Part shown: in pieces, positions 1 through 9,674 of the stretch
How the letters are laid out: every line of letters begins with the position of its first letter
How positions within the stretch are numbered: the first letter of the stretch is position 1
From: Isoetes taiwanensis
Lineage: Eukaryota; Streptophyta; Lycopodiopsida; Isoetales; Isoetaceae
DNA: 64,000 bases
Assembly: GCA_021234155.1 (NCBI GenBank)
Contig: JAJEKV010000060.1
Location: forward strand, 6,410,323-6,474,322
Direction of reading: 5' to 3'
Program-made: the position numbers and the translations under genes
The notes under the pieces: model-generated
The model's database searches: none
What the model saw: the letters and a program-made list of their open reading frames with translations, nothing else
What the model was told of the DNA's origin: nothing

Positions 1-498
1 TTCAATTCAGCAACAAATTTCGTATTTTAGCTTCATAAACAAATTTTCTTGATGTGTAAATTTGTCAATTTCAGAAGTTAATGATGCCCTTCTTCCTGTA
101 AAATAGGTAAAACTTGCTAACTTAAGTTGCAGTATTTTTTTTTTTTTTGTTGTTTTTCCCCCCCTCTCTAATATTAATGGCGCCAATAAATGGCACTTTA
201 GATGCATTTTTTTTGCTAAATTGCGCCATAATTGCTCAAAAAATCGTCATAAAATGGATTAAAAAGGATTTTCATCCCTAATTGGAATCACGAAATTTCT
301 CATTTTAATGAAATTGTGCTTTATATACATACAAATTATTGCAAGTATAGCAAACCATACACATAATATAAAAAAACAATACGTACACAGAACCAATAAT
401 GCTGATATAATAACACAGTATATATTCAAAACCTTTCGTGTAAAGTATATTTCATATTCAAAATTTTTTGGAAAGTGTATTTCCTGTATACATATATA
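1..498. other. AT-rich stretch without recognised gene
   Basis: This stretch is AT-rich with homopolymer runs (for example the T run near 125-148). Short open frames occur on both strands, but none has recognisable domain content. It lies downstream of the minus-strand HAD-like reading frame that ends at 499, so it may include that gene's 3' flank. Confidence 0.5.
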
Positions 499-1110
499 TC
501 AAAAAAGTTCCCTTTCTAGAACGATTTTCTCAAGGTCCCTGTCAATTTCCCCTGTCCAATCAAGATGCGGGTATATTGTTTGTATCTCTTCAACCGTTTT
601 TCCTGAAGCCATTTCATGCAAGACACTAACAAAACGAAGCAGAAAGTCGTCTTTGTCAAAATCTGCAGGATGATAGGATGGCGGGGATTCAATGACTGTG
701 ACTGATTGAAGCAACACTTTAGAGCGTCATCATCCACAATGATTATGCCTTCCTTATCCTCAACACCTAGGGCATCCATCATGTTGCGCAAGCATTTCAC
801 AAATATCTTTTTACCTGTCGGTTCTTTAGGGTTCATGAATGAAGCACATTTGCTTTGATCCCAGATGGACGCCCAATCTCTATTTAGCTCAGGCACTACT
901 TTCAAAACATCCTGTATATTTCTAAGCTCCATTGATGACCAAATTGCACAACGAAAAGCGGTGAAGGCCTGGTCCAACATCTCCTTCGGATAAAGGGCGG
1001 GTAAACATATTTGGTGCGTGTCTCAAATGGTTGTTTGCATACCATGACTTTTCAAACGTTGTTTGAGGTAACGTTCTATATAGCACACCATTCAAATCAA
1101 AGACCCAGTA
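499..1110 (-). pseudogene. FCP1/NIF-type HAD phosphatase-like region, frameshifted
   Basis: Three overlapping minus-strand frames together read as an FCP1-like HAD fold. In order they are WVFDLNGVLY (motif I position), AIWSSMELRNIQDVLK (motif II region) and GIIIVDDDALKC (motif III/IV, VDD), then a C-terminal tail ending at the stop at 499. A plausible splice acceptor (CTCAAAAG before TACTGGG) marks the right edge. FCP1/SCP phosphatases normally carry DxDxT in motif I. Here the second aspartate is asparagine (DLNGV), so catalysis as a phosphatase is doubtful even without the breaks. Frame changes occur near 995 and 700. It lies downstream of the methyltransferase-like exon on the same strand and is probably part of the same transcription unit. 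Family assignment is fairly sure; function is not. Confidence 0.6.
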
Positions 1111-1177
1111 CTTTTGAGGAACCCAAATCATTTACGCAAGGAGAACAATAGCGTATGAGATAAAAGAAATGGAAACT

Positions 1178-1272
1178 AAAACGCGCCAGGCGCGATTTCA
1201 TGAATGATGATTGTCAACATAAATTAAAAATTATGAAATCTAGGAAACTCTAAATCGCGCCAGGCGCGATTT
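1178..1272. repeat. Family A palindromes, copies 1-2 (intronic)
   Basis: Two 21-bp palindromes sit at 1178-1198 and 1252-1272. Arms are AAATCGCGCC and GGCGCGATTT around a single A/T, with slight decay in the first copy. They lie between a good 5' splice site (AAAG followed by GTATCG, near 1333) and the acceptor at 1111, hence inside a predicted intron. More copies occur at 3362-3758, 4969-5053 and 13612-13743. Confidence 0.85.
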
Positions 1273-1333
1273 CTAGATGCTTGTAGTTTATAAAATGCAT
1301 GGATATAAAAAAAAAACATTGTTACGATACCTT

Positions 1334-2115
1334 TCTTCTTCTTCATTCCCCGGTGTGTCTTCCTCCGTTGCATCCTTATTCTGAATTGTCTCCGCTCTGA
1401 TAGAAGCACCAACCACATCAGTTGAGATCTGTACAGTGTGAACTATGCTTGATAGTTCATTACTCTTTACGCTAACCTGGCTAGTGTTTTCAGATTTGGA
1501 GTCTGCTTCATCATCATTATTGTTATTATCATCATCCTTATTATCTTGAACCATGTTATCTTGATCGTCAGGGATGTTCACAAGGAGGTTCACAGGGATG
1601 TTGTCGATAGGTACTTGGTGCTCTGGCTGCTCTTCGGTTTCATCCATGATGTTTTGGCCAATGAATAGCTTTCTCATATTCTCCCGTTCCTTAAGCAAAT
1701 CTGGAGGTATTTCAGCCTTAGAGGTAGAAGCTGTGTTTTTTGCACTGCCGATTGGTCCCCTAGGTGCTTCCTCTAGTACTTTCTCAAAGAAGAGGTCCAA
1801 GAAATTTCTGGCTCGATCATCGGAGACGACGCTCTGACATTTCCTTGCTAACTTCAAAGCTTCTCTACCGATGTAACCTCCAACGTGAAGTTCCCAGCAA
1901 GTTGTTCCCAATGGACAAAATGCTTCAATGAGGTACTGGGAAAGTTCCATAGAGAACCCGTTCTTGTTTAGCTTACCCTTATGTGAAGTTAGGAGCTCAT
2001 ACTTAATGTGGCCCACAAGAATTGGGTCCTCCTCGTTTTCATCCTCCTCTTCCTCTTCTTCCTCTAACTCTTCCACGACCTTGGATGGACTTCCCCTTGT
2101 CTTCTTGCTCGGATA
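1334..2115 (-). pseudogene. DNA-methyltransferase-like C-terminal exon (motif I region) with acidic tail
   Basis: This is the longest open frame of the left gene. It begins with an acidic run (EELEEEEEEEDENEED). Next comes a block reading FSMELSQYLIEAFCPLGTTC, then WELHVGGYIGREALKLARKC and a following SDD. This resembles the part of beta-class N4/N6 DNA methyltransferases where the AdoMet-binding motif (DPFxGSGT) precedes a helix with ..AAxxLGR and an acidic residue. The GxGT core is degraded. A low-complexity D/N/E-rich tail follows. A 5' splice site ends the exon near 1334. The methyltransferase reading is an inference from motif order; an unrelated fold is possible. The exon is open, but its neighbours on both sides need frame changes. 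Confidence 0.42.
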
Positions 2116-2232
2116 GAAGATGTTTCTGATTATCGTTCATCTAACTGATAGCACTGCCATGCTAGTTTGTCTCCGTCTGGTTTTCCCTTGAGCCTTTCAT
2201 ATTCCTTATCATCCATCATGGCTATCATAATT

Positions 2233-2950
2233 ATAAGCACATGAGAAATTTTACTTCTTTGTCTTTGAAGTCACCGCCCCTGGTTTCATCTATGAGGATG
2301 CGCTGTCGTCGTATGACTTTCACGCATTCTAAGTCATTTGCAGCAGTTAGAGCATATGCATAGGACATGTCGGAGGGACATATAGTGACAATTGTGTAGT
2401 TCATCTCCGTCGTGAAACCATTGCATATGTGGAAGAACGTATTATAGTCATCAAGCGACCATCGGTGTTTCGGCTATCAAGAACGAAGAGTGATATCATG
2501 GGGACCTGCACCCCCATACGGCAAGGCACACTTGAAACCCGTGGACACTTGATAAAAAAGTGGTTCCGATCTCGGGGTCTTCTTCACCAACGCGACTTTT
2601 CGTTTCAAGTCGGATGCAACTTTAGTGTGAATCCACCGATCTTTGCCACGTTCTTCAACCTGGCGCTTGACAAAGTCCTTGGACCAAAATACATATTTCT
2701 TTAGGTCGTCGTTGGAGACGTTATACTTTTGCATGAGTCCTAACTCCGACAACGACCACTCTCCTGTAAGCCTTTGTAATTCCTCACCAACTGCCTTTTT
2801 GAGCACTCTAATATTTTTCAGCTCGTCGCATGCTTCTTCAAATGATTCCATAGACTTTTCTGCCGAGGTTTTCTTGTAAAGAATTTCCTTTTCGATTAAC
2901 CTATCTGGTGAGATCAGCTCTTGATCGTCCAATCCTGAGCCTTCCTCATC
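2233..2950 (-). pseudogene. Methyltransferase-like catalytic region and preceding helical segment
   Basis: The frame 2932-2477 reads a helical segment (SFEEACDELKNIRVLKKAVG, then EWSLSELGLMQKYNVSNDDL). It ends at YGGAGPHDI, after which the frame must change to continue as FVLDSRNTDG. A further frame change leads to DDYNTFFHICNGF, MNYTIVTICPSDMSY and a stop near 2233. In beta-class DNA methyltransferases a (D/N/S)PPY loop is followed by a strand of the NYTIV type and lies N-terminal to the AdoMet motif. The order here fits, but the loop (LDSRNT) lacks PPY. I infer a decayed or diverged methyltransferase, with at least two frame changes. Confidence 0.4.
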
Positions 2951-3318
2951 TACATTTGTATGTATATCAAAATTGATGTGTCAACGGGAGGAATTCTTCC
3001 TTGTGAATCGGCAACTTCTTCTCGGCGTAGGCATCCGAGAATTCATTCCATTTCTCCCATTTGGATCTGAAGCAAAACTATCTTGCGGGGCATCCTTGGC
3101 GCAGTTGGTTCCTCGGAAGCATCACCCTTTTCATCTCCTTTTTTTTTCTTTGATCTGGTGCTCTTGTTTTTGTCCTGTATTATCGTCTGACTAAGTGTCC
3201 TCTCCAGCAACTTGAATTGGCTTTTTGGCTCAATGCGGTTGGCATTGGCTTCCCATATTCAATCCACCGTTTCGAGCATGCGGAAGTTGCTCTATATAGG
3301 GACTGCAAGGAGTAACCT
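2951..3318 (-). pseudogene. Linker exon of the ParB/methyltransferase-like gene
   Basis: A good acceptor (TTACTCCTTGCAG, edge near 3318) opens this exon. One frame reads a basic, KKKK-containing stretch followed by PTAPRMPRKIVLLQ. After frame changes it reads WNEFSDAYAEKKLPIHKEEF, which leads toward the helical segment at 2932. At least two frame changes show decay. I recognise no named domain. Confidence 0.4.
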
Positions 3319-3361
3319 TGTTAACATCATAATCGTGAATAAAATAAATCCTTACAGTTTA

Positions 3362-3758
3362 AAATCGCGCCAGGCACGATTTCATATTAGAAAGCAAATC
3401 GCGCCTGGCGCGATTTCATATTAAAAAAATCCCCGGCGATTTACCTACCTACTAAAGCGCTTCTGGTTTGGTAGCGTTTTCGTCAAACAAATAAATCGGC
3501 GCTGGCGCGATTTCATATCAGAATGCTAAACGCCTCACGCGATAATTGGCTAGCCTGAGGAGACGGAAAGCCTTTTCTCCTGAGGGTAGGCAAATCCCGC
3601 GTGAGGCGTTTAGCATTCTGATATGAAATCGCGCCAGGCGCGATTTACTTGTTTGACGAGAAACAACTACCAAACCAGGAAGCATTTGTTCTTTAGAGTG
3701 GGCAAATCGCGCCTGGCGCGATTTGCCCTCTAATATGAAATTGCGCCTGGCGCGATTT
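3362..3758. repeat. Family A palindromes, copies 3-8 (intronic cluster)
   Basis: Six copies sit at 3362-3382, 3396-3416, 3493-3513, 3626-3646, 3704-3724 and 3738-3758. The centre alternates A and T (GCGCCAGGCGC or GCGCCTGGCGC). Several copies are followed by TCATAT, so the repeated unit is longer than the palindrome. The cluster fills most of the predicted intron between the ParB-like exon (donor at 3792) and the exon opening at 3318. Confidence 0.9.
3424..3725. repeat. Long imperfect inverted repeat built around family A palindromes
   Basis: The left arm, roughly 3424-3541, is the reverse complement of the right arm, roughly 3598-3725. The innermost 38 or so bases are essentially perfect: GATTTCATATCAGAATGCTA on the left is mirrored by TAGCATTCTGATATGAAATC on the right. 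Similarity continues outward through GTTTGACG and CTACCAAACCAG. The loop is about 56 nt. If transcribed with the host intron, this would fold into a hairpin with arms of about 110 bp. Confidence 0.85.
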
Positions 3759-3792
3759 GCAAATACGAAAACTAGGCCTAAGGGAAGAAAAT

Positions 3793-4677
3793 TACCTTTT
3801 GTATAAGAATGTTTTTCCCATGTCATTCAGGAGTGCACTTATTTCGGCTAGCTCGGCAGGTGTTGTTGAGCCGCTCAGGAACCGGCAGTTTCTTACAGAA
3901 TAGAGTTTATAGAACAACTGATGCCCACTATGCTGTGCCTTCCTGATCAGAACCTTCTGGGCCTCTATTGAATGCTGGCCATCTATTATCATAAAATGTA
4001 TGTCACGATTGTCGATGAAGTCCTCCATCTTGCTCCACATGAATATCTTCCTCGTTCTGGTATCGTACGGCACTACATCTGTAGGCATTGGCACTTGCCC
4101 TGGATTTTCGATCATGATGTTAACTATCTCCAAGGAGTGCTGCTTGTCATACCTTCTGCTGATATAAATGGCTTTAGTGGACCTAAAAAGCCTATCCACG
4201 TGGACTGGATGGGTGAAGTTCAGGCCCAGTGGATATTTGTCAGCATATTTTTTGAGTTTGCTCATCGCCTCCAACTGCCTGACCTTGTCATCGTCACTTG
4301 TTAGGCCTGCTGTCGCTTCTGTGGTTTCCCTGCCTTTAGAGCTTGCTTCTTCCTTATCCTTCACTGCATGTAAGTAGACATTGCCCGAGGGCCTCGTGCT
4401 AATGGCTCGTCGAACAGCTGTAAGCCCCTCGCATATTCTTTTAGGAGTCAATGGCTGTATTTGTCAACCCAAATTTGAAGAGGTTATCGGCCATGTCGTC
4501 TGATCTTAATGCAGTCTCTTTAAAAGAGCTAGCACTGCATCGATTGATCTTCTTTAGGCTCTTCTTATGTTTTTGGCCGACTTCAACTAGCAGAGAACAG
4601 AAAGAATCGTCATGTACTTCGCATGTAATAAGAATTCCCTGTTTCTTCATTTGATCAGTCTCTCTTACCCTTGACAT
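3793..4677 (-). pseudogene. ParB/sulfiredoxin-like (DGQH) domain exon
   Basis: The main frame (4451-3793) reads HPVHVDRLFRSTKAIYISRR, then a VPMPTDVVPY segment, then HFMIIDGQHSIEAQKVLIRK. This is the layout of the ParB/Srx fold: an entry strand, a 'preferred value' segment, then the signature (I/V)xDGxHRxxAxxxL. Serine replaces the usual arginine (DGQHS). ParB-family proteins bind DNA or act as nucleases or CTPases. In phages and mobile elements they are often found beside or fused to DNA methyltransferases, which fits the downstream region. An upstream frame (4677-4441) reads ILITCEVHDDSFCSLLVEVG and joins only by a frame change near 4445. A donor (AAAG followed by GTAATT) closes the exon at 3792. 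Confidence 0.6.
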
Positions 4678-4789
4678 GAATATGAGGTCTGTCTTCCCAC
4701 CAGTTTTGAATATCTCCTACCATTAGACCCCTCTATAAGATCTTCTTACGGACATGGAGGTTCTACACGAGCCTTTATTATTAGGATGT

Positions 4790-4911
4790 ATCTTCTAACG
4801 TCAATACATCTTTGCAGTCCGTAGCGGTAACATCTTCATCTGTCCTTGGCTTTTTCTGGGCTGAAGAGGTCTCGCCTTGCTTGGTTCTCCTTTTGATTGG
4901 CTTTTGTGATC
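4790..4911 (-). pseudogene. Basic second exon of the ParB-like gene
   Basis: The acceptor TTTTACAG followed by GATCAC (exon edge 4911) opens a frame reading GSQKPIKRRTKQGETSSAQK and ending in stops near 4790. The phase matches the donor of exon 1 (TCAG followed by GTAATT). The segment is lysine-rich and probably disordered, like a nuclear targeting region. The stops before the ParB exon mean another splice junction or decay. Confidence 0.5.
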
Positions 4912-4968
4912 CTGTAAAATTACAGCACATGGTTTAATCACGTGGTTTAATCACGATGGTATGCAAGG

Positions 4969-5053
4969 AAAACGCGCTTGGCGTGATTTGGAAAGAGTAT
5001 AGAGCAAGTCCATTTACTTATTGGAGCTAACAAGAACGCGCTTGGCGCGATTT
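4969..5053. repeat. Family A palindromes, copies 9-10, within a ~65-bp direct duplication
   Basis: Degenerate copies (GCGCTTGGCGTGATTT and GCGCTTGGCGCGATTT) sit at about 4969-4989 and 5034-5053. Similar flanks follow each copy (AGTATAGAGCAAGTCCATTTACT and a near match). So the unit has been duplicated in tandem inside the first intron. Confidence 0.8.
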
Positions 5054-5426
5054 GAAAAGAATACAGAGTAAGTTCATTTACTTCAAATGCTAAGGACACA
5101 ACTAACTATAAAAAATACAACTTCAATTGTCGATTCTACATCTCAAGATATAGAAACTAATGTAATGCCTTGACAAAAATAACTATAAACACCACAACTT
5201 AAAGAGTTGAATTACACTACAAACTATAAAAACCACAACTAACTACTGAATACTGTTTAGCCACACATTAAGCACACATGTTTGGGACATATGAACTCAA
5301 ATATTAGAGGACACATGCTTCTTCTCGGTTAATAACTCTATTATTACAGAAAAACATCCTAAAAAAAACTTAACAAAAAGAGGGACACAGAAAGCAATTG
5401 GGACAGACCAAAAACAGATCAATTAC

Positions 5427-5553
5427 CTGAGGCGCTTGCTGGATTTGTGCTTTCTGCTTGTTCAGAAACCTCCAGGCTTTGCATTTGTGCTTTGGACTGT
5501 TGCCCACCTCTACCTGCGCCTCGGCCGCGGCTGCCAGATCCTCTAGACGCCAT
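5427..5553 (-). pseudogene. First coding exon (MASRGSGSRGRGAGRGG start) of the ParB-like gene
   Basis: The ATG at 5553 opens an RG/GR-rich N-terminus (MASRGSGSRGRGAGRGGQQ) followed by a Q/S/E-rich stretch. It ends at a consensus donor (TCAG followed by GTAATT) at 5427. Upstream is AT-rich promoter-like DNA to 5755, where a Helitron has inserted. Arg-Gly tails are typical of nucleic-acid-binding proteins. The exon is clean; later exons of the same gene are broken, so I class the gene as probably decayed. Confidence 0.5.
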
Positions 5554-5799
5554 AGAACTGCAAGTGCGGATAATATGAGACTGGGGTTTTGGTTTAAACT
5601 TATATGTATGCGTTGATAATCTAGGCCGTCAGATTTACAACCGTAAATTCAAATTCGCGTCCTTTTTAATTTATACCGCCTTAATTAACCGCCCGTCCCG
5701 CTCATTTACAAATTTAAATTGTGTTTTTCTTTTTAGTGCAATTTCAAGATAACAATCTTATATTATAATGTTATTGTGTAAGTGTTGGACCCAGCCCTA

Positions 5800-6340
5800 A
5801 TTTGGGCGGCCCAGATTTTACCTTCGATTTGACGGTCGAGATCAAGCCCTCGATCGGGGGTTTTGCTTCCTCCCCAATTCATTCCAATCCGGCAGGACCA
5901 GCTTCGTCACGAATAGGAAGGAGCGGCCCGGTTTGGAATCCTAGGGGAGTTTCTGTGTGGGCGCCAGAAGGAGACAATGCAGTTTGGTCTAAAACAATAA
6001 ACAAACAAAGGGCTTTGGCGACTGTGGCACAGGCGACTGTGGCACAGATCCGGTAGGACTCATTCTGCTTGGTGATGGTGGCTCAGGCCCGAAGCTACTG
6101 ACAGGTGGGTGGTCGTTTATGCTCAGAGATCAAACAGATTTTTTTGACTGTAGAGCTTCCAGATGTTAAATTGCTACAATTTTTGCAGGTTTCGATGTTG
6201 CCTGCATTTGAAAGCTTGCCTTTGAATAGGGAGTCTATGGCATATTGGGGTTGCTTTTGCTCCCAGATAGGCACATGCATCAAGAACTCCAACGAAAGTT
6301 ATAGCATCAGACGTTATCCTTTCTGATTGCATATGCTCAA
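5800..6340. other. Helitron interior left of the PPR fragment, no gene recognised
   Basis: The sequence is moderately GC-rich just inside the 5' end. A plus-strand frame (5802-6056) is open but shows no recognisable domain. The rest contains no convincing coding sequence. Confidence 0.4.
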
Positions 6341-6377
6341 AAACTAGCAGCGCTTCCTTCCCTTGATTATGGTTAGC

Positions 6378-6955
6378 TTATGCAATGATCAAAGTGTTCC
6401 ATGATATTACATCCCTCACTGTCATTCTGTCAAATATTCTATGTGAGTCATGCAGATAACCGCATTTTCCATACATATTAGAAAGAGCATTGCATAGAAC
6501 GATGTCTTTCTCCAAACCATAAGTCAAAATCAAGCAGTGAAGTTGTCGACCTTCACCTGGTGCTGAGATCTTAACACATGCCTCAAGAACCACTAAGAAT
6601 GTGACCCTATTAGGGATCAAGCCTTGCAGATGCATTTCTCTAAATAAATGGAGGGACTCTCTGTTAAGGCCTTGCTGGGCATAAGCAGCAATCATGGTGT
6701 TCCATGATACCTTATCCCTTTGAGGCATGTCCTGGAAGAACTGCACTGCCTTTTCAAAATGCCCATTTTGTGCATATGCAGCAAGGATTGTATTCCATGA
6801 AATAGTATCTCTTTCAGGCATCACATGAAACATCTGTATTGCCTTCTCTGTATAACCGTACTGAATATATGCTGCCATGATTGTGTTCCAAGATACTACA
6901 TTTGGCAACGGCATTTGTTGAAACAATTGAAGGGCTTCCAAAACATACAGTATTA
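6378..6955 (-). pseudogene. PLS-class PPR gene fragment captured by the Helitron
   Basis: The minus frame contains successive PPR motifs of L/S and P types: VVSWNTIMAAYIQYGYTEKA, TISWNTILAAYAQNGHFEKA, KVSWNTMIAAYAQQGLNRES, then an RVTFLVVLEACVK motif, IVLCNALSNMYGKCGYLHDS and VISWNTLIIA. This is the PLS pattern of organellar RNA-editing PPR proteins (SWNT, NALSNMYGKCG). The first ~30 residues of the open frame come from the adjacent nested Helitron's 3' end and are not PPR. No N-terminus or E/DYW domain is present. PPR genes elsewhere in the genome would be the donors. Confidence 0.85.
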
Positions 6956-7339
6956 TTTTATTACTAGTAACGGTGCCCAGCGTTGCTGGGCATAAGTTGA
7001 AAACCTTTAAATGGTCACCACTCACCAGTCTCACCGCTCTGCGGCTCACCACTCATCAGTCTCGCCATTCTGGGGTTCACCACTCTGTAGAACATAGAAT
7101 TGACTTGAATTGAATTGAATGGATTTTTATCGTCCCACAAAGATCTATAGAATGCATGTCTTTTTATCCCGTGACATCTAAGACAGTGCGAGTTTAGTAT
7201 GGCTTGTAGTTCTATTCAATGCAAAGGAGGAGCATTAGAATTTTGTGTTACGAAGAATTTAGCTTATATCCAAGCTTTGATATATATTTTAAGTCAGCAT
7301 GTTGTTCCTATATTAGAAATGCATCTCGTGTCACATGGC

Positions 7340-7710
7340 TGCTTATTGCTTAATCGAATCCCTCCTTACATATGGACTTCGGTGTGATCACCATTGGGAA
7401 ATCAACGCAAATAACAGAAAATGTAGTATTATTATTCTAGTATATAATAAACAATATTGATATAGATTTTAAGTCAGGATGTTGTTCCTATGTTAGAAAT
7501 GCATCTCCAGTCACATGGCTAATTGCTTATTCGAATCCTTTTTTACATATGGACTTTGGTGTGATCACCATTGGGCAAGCAATGCAAATAACAACCTATT
7601 GCTTAATCGAATCCCTCCTTACATATGGACTTTGGTGTGATCACCATTGGGCAATCAATGCAAATTGCTTAATCAAATCCCTCCTTACATATTACATATG
7701 GATTTTGACC
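7340..7710. repeat. Tandem/dispersed ~100-bp repeats in the nested Helitron
   Basis: The block around CCTTACATATGGACTT(T/C)GGTGTGATCACCATTGGGCAA occurs about four times, with partial copies near 7360, 7545, 7615 and 7690. Each is preceded by TTGCTTAATC(G/A)AATCCC. The copies are diverged from one another. An upstream segment (AAGTCAG(C/G)ATGTTGTTCCTAT) is likewise duplicated. Confidence 0.75.
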
Positions 7711-8059
7711 ACCAGCATGCTTTAACATAGTGTATTCTTCTAACGATTCCCTGAAATGATAATTAACATAATCTATGTTAACAATTCAACATTACATTGG
7801 TTGACATTTTATAGTTGAAAAAAACAGAAATTACACTTCTGAAACAAGACAATTCTGATAAACGTTTACATGTAATTTTACTCTTTGGAAAGACCTAGTA
7901 ATCTACATAGTAATCCACTTATGGAGTACACATAGATTTAGACGAATACATTGCAAGTTTAGAATATTTTTTCCTATGCCACATCATTGTTCATCTTTGG
8001 CTTCATAAACAACATAGCAAATTGATACAGCAAGACGTCTTTGGGTCAGTTTAAATGTT

Positions 8060-8256
8060 CGTTGTACGTTTCTTCATGCATTTCTTCATGAATTCCCTCC
8101 CACACATTGGGCATTGCCATTGCAGAATTTGATATACACCAGGAACATCTAGACATCATAGTTTCTTCATGCATTTCTTCATGAATTCCCTGCCACGCAT
8201 TGGGCATTGCCATTGCAGAATTTGACATATACCAGGAATACCTAGACATCATAGTT
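8060..8256. repeat. Two-copy ~95-bp tandem duplication
   Basis: Two adjacent copies share TTTCTTCATGCATTTCTTCA, an ATTGGGCATTGCCATTGCAGAA core and the end CTAGACATCATAG. Differences are few. The reverse-strand open frame over it is a by-product of the duplication. Confidence 0.8.
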
Positions 8257-9674
8257 CAGACATATCGGTTCTTGCAAATGATTCATGGTGGAGCTGCACA
8301 TCCATGCTTTGTTGCTATCTTCAAAGCCTGATGTGCTTTAATTAAAAAGGTTCTATATGTTAGAAAGTGAAGATCTTGGTCTACACACCAACTCAAATTT
8401 GCATGCTATCTTACCGGTTTGAATATTAGTTGGGCAGCATCCCTTGGCATGATGGAGGTCGTTTGGATGGCTTGCTATCAATTTGTCACAAAGCATGTGA
8501 ATGATAGCAGCATCTTCACTCCCTTTGGATAGCAGTAGGTTTCTCCTCAAAGACCAATTCTACTATTTTAACCAAATAAGTATGCATATTTCCTTGGTAA
8601 GAGCATCTACAATCTTAAATTTGTACTTAAAAGTGGACAAAAACAAACAGGCATTAACATTCAAAGCGTTTATAGAACTTGGAAAACTTATCTAGGCTGC
8701 ATGCAAAATACTTGGATATGTGTTTCTTCATCAATCAGAATAGCCAACCATGAGAGGTGAGAGGAGGTGTTTGCTCACATGTGAGATCTTTTGCTCATAA
8801 TAGAGAACACTCATAGGTGCACATGAAGATGCCTTGACGTCAAAACATTTCAGAGATGTATTTTGGACATTAAAACATAAACATCAGGGTTGGATTGGAA
8901 GCCAGAACTTGTAGGAGGGCAGTATTACCGATGCTCTGCCACAGCAATCTATTGTAAAATATCAAATAAGAATCGGATATTGAATGTACTTTGAAACTTC
9001 ATAAACAGAGAGTAGCATAGAATTCTACAGACACTATGGTGAAAAAAATTATAGAAATACCTCCATTCCTCACATAGCGAGGATTCGTGGAGCCAAATCG
9101 GCCAAATTGGAGTAGCACTAAATTGGACTCTCAATAAAAATAAGGTTGCATGAGGAAAGGAACGTCAGAAAAAACATGGGAGATCTGCATTCTTCAAAGT
9201 GCCGAGTTCCAATATGTCATAGCTTGAGGTCTTGTGGGTGAAAGCACCCAAGTATCCAGCACCAGCAGCAGCAGAGTTCGCATGAGAAGAAGCCAGCCTC
9301 GCATCTTCTGCAATCACAATGCCTTGGTCTTTTGATCCTGCCGGAGTAAGAAGGAATAGCGATAAAACTGTGTTGCGTTAACTCTCAACCCTAAGTTCGA
9401 AAGATTGGCAAATCGTAACCATAAGATAGTGATTAAACCTCAGCCATGCCAAGGTAAAATAACCCTGGCGAGAGGCATGAAGCTTCGAAGCCAAGATCAA
9501 GACACGAATATTAGAAGCGTGGAGGCAAGGGCAGAGCAGAGACTGCAAGTCGATGCCCTCTTCTTCGGTGCCTCTTCTTCGACCAAATCTCAACCATCAA
9601 ATCTCAACCCTAAATCTCAGCCTTTGGATTTAGGGCTGGGTCCAACACTTACAGAATAACATTATAATATAGGA

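Larger units (their letters stand above)
6964..9674 (-). mobile_element. Helitron (nested), minus orientation
   Basis: Read on the minus strand, it starts A|TCCTATATTATAATG at 9674. It ends with the same hairpin GCCCAGCAACGCTGGGC (6975-6991) and CTAG at 6964, followed by a host T. The 5' 45 or so bases, including GTGTTGGACCCAGCCCTAA, closely match the outer Helitron. So both are one subfamily, one inserted in the other in opposite orientation. No replication or helicase gene is visible. The interior holds short tandem duplications and no recognised captured gene. Confidence 0.8.
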
